From the NCBI GenBank assembly GCA_052388135.1, contig JBQTIM010000224.1:1-26679 (forward strand): a stretch of DNA of 26,679 nt, given 5' to 3'. The notes under the pieces were generated by a model that made no database searches, was not told the origin of the DNA, and saw only the letters and a list, made by a program, of their open reading frames with translations. The stretch is from JBQTIM01 sp052388135 (GTDB taxonomy: Bacteria > Elusimicrobiota > Elusimicrobia > FEN-1173). The translations under genes were made by a program, and so were the position numbers. Below, piece by piece: positions 7,523 through 17,226 of the stretch; within the stretch, counting starts at the first letter, position 1, and the number at the start of each line of letters is the position of its first letter.

Positions 7523-8384
7523 AAGGTTCCTGGCCGAAGGGTGCCGCATCGGCTGTTACGCTTCGTTCTCCTACTTTTGGCTGGGCCTGCTGATCCTGGC
7601 CATGCTGCGCCAAGCCGGAGCTTCGCTTTTGTTAGGCCTGACGAGCGGGGTTTTCCTTCTCCTTTTGGCCAAGGGGTTGGGCGCCCCGGCCTGGTCCTGG
7701 CCCCGGCGCTTCGCCGTCGCCCTGGCGTTTATCCTGGCGCAATGCGTCCTTTGGCGGTATTATTATTTTTTCCGTGATCCGGAACGGACCATCCCAGAGG
7801 GCCCCGTCGTCGTGTCGCCCGCGGACGGTTTCGTGGTTTACGTCCGCCCCGTGGAGCGGGGCGCGGTCCCCCTGGCCGTCAAGAACCGCCGATCCATCCC
7901 TTTGGAGGAAATCCTCCGCCTGGGCGGGCCCGGCGCGCCGGAGGAAGGCTGGCTGGTGGGCATCTTCATGACGCCCCTGAGCGTCCACGTGAACCGTTCT
8001 CCCGTGGCGGGCGTGGTGGAGCGGCGCTATTACCATTCGGGGAGCCGTCTCGGCATGCTGACCATGTCGCTCCGCACCATCTTCAGGCGGACCCCTTACG
8101 AAGCCGGCTCTCCGCACGTGCTGGAGAACGAACGTGAAACTTTGCTGATCCAGGGAGACGTTCCCGTTTACCTGACCCGTATCGCCGATCCATACGTGGA
8201 TAAAATCGTCACCTGGAAACGCGAGGGCGAGGCCGTGGCCCGGGGCGAGCGGTTGGGGCTGATTAAGATGGGGTCGCAGGCGGATTTGGTCCTTCCGGCG
8301 CGGGCGCACGGCCGGCCCGTTCGAATCCGTGTGGAGGAAGGCCAATACGTGCGGGGCGGGAGCACGGTCCTGGCGGACTATTAG
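7509..8384 (+). CDS. psd: Phosphatidylserine decarboxylase family proenzyme
   Basis: A 291-residue pyruvoyl-dependent decarboxylase. Two N-terminal membrane segments (about 19-33 and 37-55) and a third near 68-80 precede FRDPERTIP and SPADG. Family catalytic residues are visible: Asp106 in SPADG, His160 in VHVNRSP, and the self-cleavage site Gly255-Ser256 in KMGSQ, where Ser256 would become the pyruvoyl group. In known enzymes it removes the serine carboxylate of phosphatidylserine to give phosphatidylethanolamine at the inner membrane. No phosphatidylserine synthase gene is nearby, although these genes are often paired. Instead it overlaps a BtaA-like gene whose lipid product carries a similar alpha-amino acid head group, so the substrate could be either lipid. 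The site is MGSQ rather than the LGST of classical E. coli-type enzymes, resembling the short PSD family. Confidence 0.88.
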   Translation: MKKTKRFLAEGCRIGCYASFSYFWLGLLILAMLRQAGASLLLGLTSGVFLLLLAKGLGAPAWSWPRRFAVALAFILAQCVLWRYYYFFRDPERTIPEGPVVVSPADGFVVYVRPVERGAVPLAVKNRRSIPLEEILRLGGPGAPEEGWLVGIFMTPLSVHVNRSPVAGVVERRYYHSGSRLGMLTMSLRTIFRRTPYEAGSPHVLENERETLLIQGDVPVYLTRIADPYVDKIVTWKREGEAVARGERLGLIKMGSQADLVLPARAHGRPVRIRVEEGQYVRGGSTVLADY

Positions 8385-8405
8385 CGGGCGGACAAGGAAA
8401 GAACC

Positions 8406-8840
8406 ATGATGAAAATCCTGTTTTTATGCACCGGCAATTCCTGCCGCAGCCAAATGGCCGAGGGCTGGGCCCGCGCCTTGAAACCAGGCGTCCTGGAGCC
8501 CTACTCCGCCGGCGTGGAGGCCCACGGCCTCAACCCGCGCGCGGTGAGGGCCATGGCCGAAGCCGGCGTGGACATCTCCGGCCACCGGTCCAAGAACGTG
8601 GCCGAGTTGATGACGGTGGATTTCGATTGCGTGGTGACGGTCTGCGGGCACGCCGATGAAGTCTGCCCGGCTTTCCCGGGAAAGACCCGGGTGGTCCACG
8701 TCGGCTTCGATGACCCCCCCGCCCTGGCGAAAACGGCCAAGACGGAGGAGGAGGCCATGGCCCACTACCGCCGGGTGCGGGATGAGATCAAAGCCTTTGT
8801 GGAATCTTTGCCGGAGGGAGTGAGGAGGCCGCCCTCCTAG
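8406..8840 (+). CDS. arsC: Thioredoxin-coupled arsenate reductase (low-Mr PTP fold)
   Basis: A 144-residue protein of the ArsC/Wzb superfamily that reduces arsenate to arsenite. The N-terminal phosphatase loop CTGNSCRS has nucleophile Cys8 and Arg14. Cys80 and Cys87 (VCGHADEVC) correspond to the resolving-cysteine pair of the S. aureus pI258 enzyme, and a general-acid DDPP loop is at 102-105. With all three redox cysteines present it should be an arsenate reductase rather than a tyrosine phosphatase. AAGGAAAG precedes ATG 8406; ATG 8409 is an equally possible start. It closes the lipid operon after a 21-base gap, and its stop interlocks with that of the convergent kinase gene. No arsenite efflux pump or ArsR is in the window. 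Confidence 0.92.
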   Translation: MMKILFLCTGNSCRSQMAEGWARALKPGVLEPYSAGVEAHGLNPRAVRAMAEAGVDISGHRSKNVAELMTVDFDCVVTVCGHADEVCPAFPGKTRVVHVGFDDPPALAKTAKTEEEAMAHYRRVRDEIKAFVESLPEGVRRPPS

Positions 8841-11296
8841 CGCCGGCCGGCGGGGCGGCCTTCCTCTTCCCGCTCCGCCTCGGCGGCGCCCCAGCGGGCG
8901 AGGACGGCCGCCAGATCCTCCACGTGGACGGGCTTGGCGATGTAATCGTCCATGCCGGCGGACAGACACTTTTCGCGGTCGCCCTCCATGGCGTGGGCGG
9001 TGATGGCGATGATGGGCGTGCGCCGGCCCGAGCCTTCCTCCAGCCGCCGGATTTTCGCCGCCGCGGCGTAGCCGTCCAGGCCCGGCATCTGGCAGTCCAT
9101 GAGGATGGCTCCATAGGAAGAGCGCTCGAAGGCGCGGATGGCTTCTTCGCCGCTGCCCACCGCCTCCGCCTTCACCCCCAGGGTGCGCAGCTGGGCCAGG
9201 ATGACTTTTTGATTGACGGCGTTGTCCTCAGCCACCAGGACGGGATAAGAGAAATTTGAAACGGCGGAGGGGCCGGCCCGCCGCGGCTCGCCGTCTTCGC
9301 CGCGCGCCTCGCTCTTCTGGAACGCCGCCTCGACGCGGAAGATGGACCCCAGGCCCGGCTCGCTGTGGACGGACAGCGTTCCGCCCATCAGGCTGACGAT
9401 CTGCCGGGATATCGTCAATCCCAAGCCGGTGCCGCCGTACTTCCGCGTGGTGGACGGATCGGCCTGGGTGAACGGCTCGAAAATCGACCGGCGGACGCTT
9501 TCCGGAACGCCGATGCCCGTGTCGATGACGTCCAGCCGGATGCGGCAGGAAGCCTCCTGTTCCTCCACCACCGAAGCCTCCACCCGCACGCCTCCCTCTT
9601 CCGTGAATTTCAAGGCGTTGGCCAGCAGGTTCATGAGCACCTGGCGCAGGCGGTCGGGGTCTCCCCAAATCCGCAGCGGGACGTCGCGCGAGCAATAGCA
9701 TTCCAGCGAAAGCCCCTTGGCCGCGGCCCCCGGCCGGAAAATGTTCAGGGTCTCCTGCAGGAGGCGGCGGAGAGAGAATTCCCTCTTGTCGAGGAGCATG
9801 CGGCCGGCCTCGATCCGGGAAAAATCCAAAATGTTGTTGATCACGCCCAGGAGCGCGCCGCCGGCGTCGCGGATGGTCTCGGCGTATTCCTTCTGCTCCC
9901 CGGTCAGGGACGTGCCGAGCATGAGCCCCGACATGCCCACCACGGCGTTCAGCGGCGTGCGGATTTCGTGGCTCATGTTGGCCAGGAACCGCGCCTTGAC
10001 GCGGGCCGACTCCAAAGCCTGGTCCCGCGCGGCCTGAAGCTCGCGGTTGAGGCTTTCCAGCTCGGCGGTCCGTTCGCGCACCCGCCGCTCGAGCTCGGCG
10101 TTCAGATCCTCGATCTTCCGCACGGCCGCCCGCCGCTCCGTCACGTCCTGGACGACGGCCACGGCCCGCAAGGGACGCTCCCGCGAATCGCGGATCACCG
10201 TGGCCGTGACGTGCACCCAGATTTCGGATCCGTCCCCGCGCCGGCACCTCTTTTCCACGTCGTACACCGGCGCCGCGCCTTCCAAAAATCCTAAGAAAGC
10301 GGCCCGGCTGGACTCTCGGTCGTCGGGATGGGTCAGGTCCAGGAAGGACAGTCCCAAAAGCTCCTCCCGCGCGCGTCCGGTGATCTCGCACATTTTGGGG
10401 TTGACTCTCAGGAACCGCCCGTCTTCTATGGAAACCTCGGCGGCGCCGGAGGCGGACATTTCAAAGATGGCCCGGTATTCCGCTTCGCTGGCGCGCAGGG
10501 CCTCCTCCGCCGTCCTGCGCTCCGTGAAATCCCGCATGATCTTGCAGAAGCCCCTCAGCCGTCCGGAGGCGTCGTAGGTGGGCGCCACCACGCCGCTGGC
10601 GAAAAAGCGCGTTCCGTCCTTGCGCACGTGCCAGCGATCGTCGGTGGCGCGTCCTTCGGCGCGGGCCTTCTCCATCTCCAACGCGGGCACTCCGGCGGCC
10701 CTGTCCTCCAGCGTGAAGATCGCGTCGGCGGAGCGGCCGACGATCTCCTCTTCCTTGTAGCCCAGCACCCGCTCGGCGCCCGGGTTCCAGCGCACCACGC
10801 GGCGCTCGGCGTCCAGCATGAAAATGGCGTAGTCGGTCAGAGCGTCCACGATGAGGCGGAAATCCTCCTCGCTGCGGCGCAAGGATTCCTCCGCCTGGCG
10901 GCGCGCCCGCCGGCCGGCCGCCTCGCGCAGTTCCTTGTCCACGGCCAAAGGCAACCTCTTCAGATTGCTCTTCACGATGTAATCGTTGGCCCCCGCCTTC
11001 ATCGCTTCCACCACCTGCTCGTCGCCGATGGCGCCAGAAACGATGATGAAGGGAATGTCCAGCTCATACTTTTTGACGATGGCAAGAGCTTCGAGGGAGT
11101 TGAAACCGGCGGGCAGCTTGTGGTCCGAAAAGATGATGTCCCAGTCCTGGTCCCGGAGGCGGCGCTCGAACGCCTCGCGGGACGATTCCCGCCGGCCGCG
11201 CACATCGCGGCCGGCGGCCGTCAGGACGCGCAGCATCAGGTCCGCGTCGGCGGCGGAATCTTCCAGGATGAGAGCTCGAATGGGCGTGTGGTCCAT
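8837..11296 (-). CDS. Soluble hybrid sensor histidine kinase REC-PAS-PAS-HisKA-HATPase-REC
   Basis: An 819-residue cytoplasmic hybrid kinase with no membrane segment. The N-terminal receiver (about 5-125) has Glu12/Asp13, phospho-acceptor Asp58 and Lys109. Two PAS/PAC sensor domains follow (about 141-262 and 268-390, each ending in D-x-TERR), then a coiled coil (395-430). HisKA has His443 in FLANMSHEIRTPLN, the ATPase domain has the N-box (N556LLANALK), DTGIG 592-596 and GGTGLGL 621-627, and the C-terminal receiver (685-803) has Asp691, Asp734 and Lys788. A receiver at both ends suggests it takes phosphoryl input from another kinase and passes output to an unlinked phosphotransfer protein. 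The signal is unknown. GAGGT lies four bases before ATG 11296. Its stop shares the CTAG tetramer with the arsC stop. Confidence 0.93.
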   Translation of the reverse strand: MDHTPIRALILEDSAADADLMLRVLTAAGRDVRGRRESSREAFERRLRDQDWDIIFSDHKLPAGFNSLEALAIVKKYELDIPFIIVSGAIGDEQVVEAMKAGANDYIVKSNLKRLPLAVDKELREAAGRRARRQAEESLRRSEEDFRLIVDALTDYAIFMLDAERRVVRWNPGAERVLGYKEEEIVGRSADAIFTLEDRAAGVPALEMEKARAEGRATDDRWHVRKDGTRFFASGVVAPTYDASGRLRGFCKIMRDFTERRTAEEALRASEAEYRAIFEMSASGAAEVSIEDGRFLRVNPKMCEITGRAREELLGLSFLDLTHPDDRESSRAAFLGFLEGAAPVYDVEKRCRRGDGSEIWVHVTATVIRDSRERPLRAVAVVQDVTERRAAVRKIEDLNAELERRVRERTAELESLNRELQAARDQALESARVKARFLANMSHEIRTPLNAVVGMSGLMLGTSLTGEQKEYAETIRDAGGALLGVINNILDFSRIEAGRMLLDKREFSLRRLLQETLNIFRPGAAAKGLSLECYCSRDVPLRIWGDPDRLRQVLMNLLANALKFTEEGGVRVEASVVEEQEASCRIRLDVIDTGIGVPESVRRSIFEPFTQADPSTTRKYGGTGLGLTISRQIVSLMGGTLSVHSEPGLGSIFRVEAAFQKSEARGEDGEPRRAGPSAVSNFSYPVLVAEDNAVNQKVILAQLRTLGVKAEAVGSGEEAIRAFERSSYGAILMDCQMPGLDGYAAAAKIRRLEEGSGRRTPIIAITAHAMEGDREKCLSAGMDDYIAKPVHVEDLAAVLARWGAAEAEREEEGRPAGRR

Positions 11297-11363
11297 GGAC
11301 CTCGCGATCCTATGGCGGCAACGGCGATGGATTTGGGGTACGGCGGGGAGTTTTTATATTAAA

Positions 11364-11849
11364 TCATTTTTTGCGTTCGCGGGAAAGAGGCGGATAAAAC
11401 ACCGCCGAGCGCGAGGCCAGACGGCCTCTCCGGTAAACAAACTTTCCGGAGAAAAATCCATTACGCTCCAGCCAAGGCAGAAAGACGCGGTCGCCCTCCC
11501 ACAAATTCAATGATGGCAGGCGGTCGTCGGGGATCCACTCCAGGCGGCCTTCGGAGCAGGCGGAAAGCCGGCCGCGGAAGCGGCGGCCGACGAAAACGAA
11601 AACGTACCAGTCGTCCTTCCCGTCGAAAAGTGGGAAGGTCAGCAGACCCTTGAGGACCGGGTCTTTCAGTCTCAGCCCGCTCTCCTCCCGCACTTCGCGG
11701 ACCACGCATTCCTCCGGCGTTTCTCCGGGCAGGAACTTTCCGCCCAGGCCGTTCCACTTCCCCTCATGGACGTCGTTTTTCTTTTTGACCCTGTGCATCA
11801 TCAGGGTCTTGCCGCCTTTTTTCAGGTAGCAGAGGGTGGCCAGCTTCAT
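11364..11849 (-). CDS. Nudix hydrolase, MutT/8-oxo-dGTP diphosphatase-like
   Basis: A 161-residue Nudix protein with a perfect Nudix box from Gly37 to Leu59: Gly37, Glu43, Arg51-Glu52, Glu55-Glu56, Gly58. The N-terminus (MKLATLCYLKKGGKTLMMHR) and the KWNGLGGKF stretch before the box resemble MTH1-type purine nucleotide diphosphatases that clear oxidised nucleotides, so that is the likeliest role. Specificity within the Nudix family is hard to read from sequence. It starts 12 bases after the TypA stop without an obvious ribosome site, so it is probably co-transcribed with and translationally dependent on typA. A basic tail (SRERKK) closes it. Confidence 0.88.
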   Translation of the reverse strand: MKLATLCYLKKGGKTLMMHRVKKKNDVHEGKWNGLGGKFLPGETPEECVVREVREESGLRLKDPVLKGLLTFPLFDGKDDWYVFVFVGRRFRGRLSACSEGRLEWIPDDRLPSLNLWEGDRVFLPWLERNGFFSGKFVYRRGRLASRSAVFYPPLSRERKK

Positions 11850-11861
11850 GCGCGGAGGCTC

Positions 11862-13712
<1,851 letters not shown>

Positions 13713-13746
13713 GGTTTGATTTTCCTTTGAGTGGATGACGCGGAGG

Positions 13747-14556
13747 CTACCGGCCGGGGCCGGCGGCGCCGCAGAATTGCTCGTAATCGACGAGGGCGGT
13801 GATGGACGGGGCCTCGCCGCACAGGGCGCAGTCGGCCCGGCGCCGGACGGGGATTTCCCGGAAAGACATGGCGGATAAATTGTAGGAAAGCAGCCGCCCG
13901 GACAAGACGCCGGGCAGTCCCAAAATGATTTTCAACGCCTCCATGGCCTGCAAGGAACCCGTGACGCCGGCCACGGGGCCCAGGACGCCCGCCTCGGCGC
14001 AGGATTGCACGGCCTCCGGCGACGGCGGCTCGGGAAAGAGGCACCGGTAGCAGTGCCCTTGCCGGGGGAGAATGGTGGTCACCTGGCCTTCCAGGCCCAG
14101 GACCGCGCCGGACACCAGGGGCAGACCCGCCAGCACGCAGGCGTCGTTGACGAGGTAGCGCGTTGGAAAATTGTCGGAGCCGTCCAGAACGACGTCGTAG
14201 CCGCGGATCAGGTCCAGGGCGTTGGCGGCTTCCAGGCGGAGGCGGTGAACTTTGACGTCGGTTTCGGGGTTAAGGCTTTCCAGCTTCGCCTTGGCCGAAA
14301 GGACCTTGGGCCGGCCCACGTCCGTGGTGTAATGGAGGATCTGCCTGTGAAGGTTGGAGAGGTCCACGGGATCGTCGTCCACCAGCCCCAGGACGCCCAC
14401 GCCGGCGGCGGCCAAGTACAGCGCCGCGGGAGAACCCAGGCCGCCGGCGCCCACGCAGAGGACCCGCGCCTTTTTTATCTTGGCCTGGCCTGCGCCGCCC
14501 ACCTGGGGAAGGATGAGCTGACGGGAATAACGTTGAAGTTGTTCTTCCGTAAACAT
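13747..14556 (-). CDS. moeB: MoeB/ThiF-type E1-like adenylyltransferase for a sulfur carrier
   Basis: A 269-residue HesA/MoeB/ThiF protein. It adenylates the C-terminal glycine of a ubiquitin-like sulfur carrier (MoaD, ThiS or a CysO-type protein). Features are the ATP-binding GAGGLGS (36-42), NLHRQ (68-72), DGSDNFPTRYLVND (125-138), zinc ligands Cys169/Cys172 and Cys243/Cys246, and a cysteine at 186 matching the conserved MoeB cysteine. There is no C-terminal rhodanese domain, so it is MoeB-like rather than MoeZ-like. It lies downstream of the sulfite reductase with JAMM, cysteine synthase and ATP sulfurylase genes beyond, favouring a cysteine or sulfur-assimilation carrier over molybdopterin. 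No carrier gene is visible here. It has no obvious ribosome site. Confidence 0.9.
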   Translation of the reverse strand: MFTEEQLQRYSRQLILPQVGGAGQAKIKKARVLCVGAGGLGSPAALYLAAAGVGVLGLVDDDPVDLSNLHRQILHYTTDVGRPKVLSAKAKLESLNPETDVKVHRLRLEAANALDLIRGYDVVLDGSDNFPTRYLVNDACVLAGLPLVSGAVLGLEGQVTTILPRQGHCYRCLFPEPPSPEAVQSCAEAGVLGPVAGVTGSLQAMEALKIILGLPGVLSGRLLSYNLSAMSFREIPVRRRADCALCGEAPSITALVDYEQFCGAAGPGR

Positions 14557-14658
14557 AGAAATTCGATGCCGCGGATGGTTTTCAGGTGAGCCGGAGCGAA
14601 GAGCGGGAGGCCCGCCGCGCCGAGCGGCGAAGCCGGAAACCGCCGAAAAAAGCCGAGG

Positions 14659-16404
14659 CTACGCCGCGCATTCCCCCTGGCCGATCTCGGCCTTGAAGTC
14701 GGCGGAATCGCCCCAATCCCAATACAGGCTGGGATCCTTTTCGTAAGGCGGCAAAGTGGTGAACTCGGCGACTTCCTGCTTGATGCGGTCGCGGCCCACG
14801 CGCTGAAGGAACTCGTCGAACTTTTCGTGGGGCCCCTTCTCTTTTTTGAAAGCGGCGATGATCTTCTTGATGGCGTCGGGCACGCGGCGCGCCGGCAGGG
14901 CGGCCACGGGCACGCCGAAGCGGGCCTGGCCCTCCTGGGTGGAGCCGCCCATGAGGAGCTGATAGTGGGGGACCGAGTGCTCGCCTATTTTCCGGTAGGT
15001 GCCGTAGAAGCCCAGCGTGCCGAGGTGGTGCTGGCCGCAGGAGTTTGTGCAGCCGGAGATTTTGACGTGGACGTTTTCCAAGTCCGCGTCCGGCGTCAGC
15101 CCGTTGGTGAAAAGTTTGCCGACGGCGATGGCCAGCTCCCGCGACTTGGTGACGGCGATCTGGCAGGTGTCGGCGCCCGGGCAGCGCGTGACGTCGGAGA
15201 AGCGGTTGGCGCCGGCTTCGGCCAGGCCGGCCTTGGCCAGCTCGGCGTGCAAAGCGGGCAGGTGCTCGTTCTTCACCCAGCAAAGGACGATGTTCTGCTC
15301 GATGGTGGTCCGCATGCGGCCGCCGTTGAGCCGGCGGGAGATGCCCGCCAGGACGCGCATGTTCTGGGCGGTGATGTCGCCCAAGGGCAGGACCACGGTG
15401 GCGTAGCTGTAGCCCGGCTGGACCTGCGGGGAAACGTTGGTGGTTTTCCAGCGCTCGAAACCGGGGGCCGGGGAAACGGACGCAACGTTGGGAACGGGAG
15501 GGGCGTTCTCTTCCTCGACGGGGATGCTCCAGTCCACGGCGCCGGAGCGGGTGGACATCACAAGCCTGCGCTCGGCCAGGACCCGCGCCTTGAACTCGTC
15601 GGCGCCCCATTTCTTGACGACGAACTTGAGGCGGGCGTGCATTTTGTCCTTGCGCTCGCCGTAACGGTCGAAAAGGCGGATGACGGCCTCGATGGTGGGC
15701 AGGAGCAAGTCGGCCGGCGTAAAGTCCTCCAGGCGCACGGCCACGTGGGGCGTGGCGCCCAGGCCGCCGCCGGCGTAGAGGCGGAAGCCCCGCACCCCGC
15801 CGCGGATCTCGGCCACGGCGCCCAGGTCGTGGATGGGGGTGATGGCGTGGTCCACGGGACAGCTTTCGAAAGCCATCTTGAACTTGCGCGGCATGTTCTG
15901 GTTCAAAGGGTTGCGCAGGAAATAGCGGAACGCGGCCTCGGCGTAGGGCTGCACGTCGAAGACCTGCTCGGGGTGGACGCCGGTGTAGGGGCAGGCCGTG
16001 ATGGTGCGGACGGTGTTGCCGCAGGCTTCCCGGGTGGTGAGGCCGATGCGGGCCGTGTGCTCCATGACGTCGGGGATCATGTCCAATGGGATCAAGTGGA
16101 TCTGCAAGTTCTGGCGCGTGGTGAAATGCCCCAGCTTCATGGGGGCGTATTTCTCCGTGATGTCGGCCAAGCCCTCCAGCTGCTCGGGGGTCATCTTGCC
16201 GTAGGAAATTTTGATGCGGACCATCTGCTTGTCCATGTGGCCGCGGATGCCGTAGATGCCGTTGTTCAGGCGGAACTTTTTAAAATCGTCGGGGTCCATG
16301 CGCCCTTCTTTGAGGGCGCGGATGTTGTCCCGGAACATACGGATTTCGTTCTGCTCCACCTCTGCTATTTGCGCGGCGTTCTTTTCCTGCGTCTGCGACG
16401 GCAT
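14659..16404 (-). CDS. Sirohaem/4Fe-4S ferredoxin-type sulfite (or nitrite) reductase
   Basis: A 581-residue reductase catalysing six-electron reduction of sulfite to sulfide, or nitrite to ammonia. It has the two-fold family layout: ferredoxin-like domain with TTRQNLQIH (95-103), first NIR_SIR domain, second ferredoxin-like domain (about 330-395), then the sirohaem/4Fe-4S ligands Cys408 and Cys414 (CX5C) and Cys452 and Cys456 (CX3C). No NADPH-flavin domain is present, so ferredoxin is the likely donor. The neighbouring sat, cysteine synthase, E1 and JAMM genes argue for sulfite. The start ATG 16404 was chosen because AAAGGAG lies six bases upstream; an upstream in-frame start at 16443 would place that site inside the gene. 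Confidence 0.92.
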   Translation of the reverse strand: MPSQTQEKNAAQIAEVEQNEIRMFRDNIRALKEGRMDPDDFKKFRLNNGIYGIRGHMDKQMVRIKISYGKMTPEQLEGLADITEKYAPMKLGHFTTRQNLQIHLIPLDMIPDVMEHTARIGLTTREACGNTVRTITACPYTGVHPEQVFDVQPYAEAAFRYFLRNPLNQNMPRKFKMAFESCPVDHAITPIHDLGAVAEIRGGVRGFRLYAGGGLGATPHVAVRLEDFTPADLLLPTIEAVIRLFDRYGERKDKMHARLKFVVKKWGADEFKARVLAERRLVMSTRSGAVDWSIPVEEENAPPVPNVASVSPAPGFERWKTTNVSPQVQPGYSYATVVLPLGDITAQNMRVLAGISRRLNGGRMRTTIEQNIVLCWVKNEHLPALHAELAKAGLAEAGANRFSDVTRCPGADTCQIAVTKSRELAIAVGKLFTNGLTPDADLENVHVKISGCTNSCGQHHLGTLGFYGTYRKIGEHSVPHYQLLMGGSTQEGQARFGVPVAALPARRVPDAIKKIIAAFKKEKGPHEKFDEFLQRVGRDRIKQEVAEFTTLPPYEKDPSLYWDWGDSADFKAEIGQGECAA

Positions 16405-16410
16405 CACGGG

Positions 16411-16417
16411 CTCCTTT
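16411..16417 (-). promoter_or_regulatory. Shine-Dalgarno AAAGGAG of the sulfite reductase gene
   Basis: On the minus strand AAAGGAG ends six bases before ATG 16404. It shortens the protein by 13 residues relative to the longest possible frame. Confidence 0.8.
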
Positions 16418-16511
16418 GACTTTGGTGGACGAAAAGCGCTCAACCCGGCCGCCCCGGCGGAAAGCTCCGGAGGCCGGTTGTCGCCGGATCGGCGTTTTGA
16501 GGATGAGCGCC

Positions 16512-16530
16512 TATAATATAATAAATTTAA
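16512..16530 (-). promoter_or_regulatory. AT-only island, candidate promoter core for the sulfite reductase gene
   Basis: Nineteen A/T bases in a GC-rich region contain TATTAT and TATATT on the minus strand, about 110 bases before the sulfite reductase start and overlapping the JAMM stop codon. No -35 match was found upstream. The plus strand also reads TATAAT here, but no plus-strand gene follows. Confidence 0.35.
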
Positions 16531-17057
16531 CGGGCCGGGGGCCCCGAAGTTCCATCGGCGACCCCGGCGATGGAAACGGGCTCCTCTTCAAAGGGCCGGG
16601 TTTCCTCGTCCCGGACCCAGGAGCGGGCCTCCACGAAGCGGCCTTGGTCCACCTTGACGATGACGTTGGACCAGCCGGCCAGGAGCGGCTGGGCGGCGTC
16701 CACGGCGCTGGGCCGGGCGGGGTGATCGGGGTGGGTGTGCAGGATGCCCACCACGTCGAGCCCGTCCTTCTCGGCCGCCAGGGCGGCGGCGTTGAACTCC
16801 GCCGGGTCCATGACGAACTCGAAGTTTCCACCGCGCTCCATCCGGCCGCCGAGAGCGGCGGCCGCCGACTCCAAGGCCGCTCCCGAAACGCTCTTGTCGC
16901 GCTCCCGCAGACGATTGGGCAAGGCGGCGAACCGCGCCACTTTTTTAGTTTCCCCTTCAAACCGCCCCAGCAAAATCCCGCACCCCTCGTACGGATAACA
17001 CCGCTCGGACCAAAGTATGATTTGATCCAAGACCGCTTGCGGCCATGTCAAAGCCAT
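16527..17057 (-). CDS. JAMM/Mov34 (Mec-like) metallopeptidase for sulfur carrier proteins
   Basis: A 176-residue single-domain JAB1/MPN/Mov34 zinc protease. The JAMM set is complete: Glu24 in YEGCGILLG, His107 and His109 in HTHP, Ser117 and Asp120 (H-x-H-x7-S-x2-D). In Mycobacterium, Mec of this family cleaves cysteine from the carrier CysO after CysM has used its thiocarboxylate, and related prokaryotic JAMM proteins also process carrier C-termini. Neighbouring cysteine synthase, E1 and sulfite reductase genes support that role. ATG 17057 was chosen because the sequence before it is a hairpin-rich repeat whose translation (basic, Pro/Arg-rich) is not protein-like. Only a weak AGAG ribosome site is seen. 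Confidence 0.88.
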   Translation of the reverse strand: MALTWPQAVLDQIILWSERCYPYEGCGILLGRFEGETKKVARFAALPNRLRERDKSVSGAALESAAAALGGRMERGGNFEFVMDPAEFNAAALAAEKDGLDVVGILHTHPDHPARPSAVDAAQPLLAGWSNVIVKVDQGRFVEARSWVRDEETRPFEEEPVSIAGVADGTSGPPAR

Positions 17058-17103
17058 GGAAAAAGGGCTCTGTTGATCCTCGGGGCCCCCTGCGGCGTTT
17101 CGA

Positions 17104-17196
17104 GCGCGCCCCTTTTGCGGAGAGGAAGGCCCGACCTGAGGGCCCCGATGGGCTGCTGAGGGGCCCGAATGTCGGGCCGCCGCAAAAGGGGCGTGC
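17104..17196. repeat. Nested long inverted repeat (possible dispersed palindromic element)
   Basis: Three nested arms pair with each other. The outer pair is 17104-17120 with 17180-17196 (17 bp, one G-T wobble; core CGCCCCTTTTGCGG). The middle pair is GGCCCGAC 17128-17135 with 17171-17178, and the inner pair is GGGCCCC 17140-17146 with 17160-17166. RNA from either strand would fold into one long interrupted hairpin. It lies between the cysteine synthase stop and the JAMM start. Confidence 0.75.
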
Positions 17197-17226
17197 GGAG
17201 GCCCCCGGGGGTGTCCTTTTCTTTTC

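Noticed and set aside
14557..14658. Possible small sulfur-carrier gene between the sulfite reductase and E1 genes
   Set aside because: No minus-strand frame of 60-90 codons with a Gly-Gly end and start codon fits in this gap.
14827..16419. 530-codon open frame antisense to the sulfite reductase gene
   Set aside because: Same complement-frame effect; the translation has no motif, and the minus-strand gene is complete.
16405..16443. Longer start of the sulfite reductase at ATG 16443
   Set aside because: The AAAGGAG site at 16411-16417 would be inside the gene; ATG 16404 has correct spacing.
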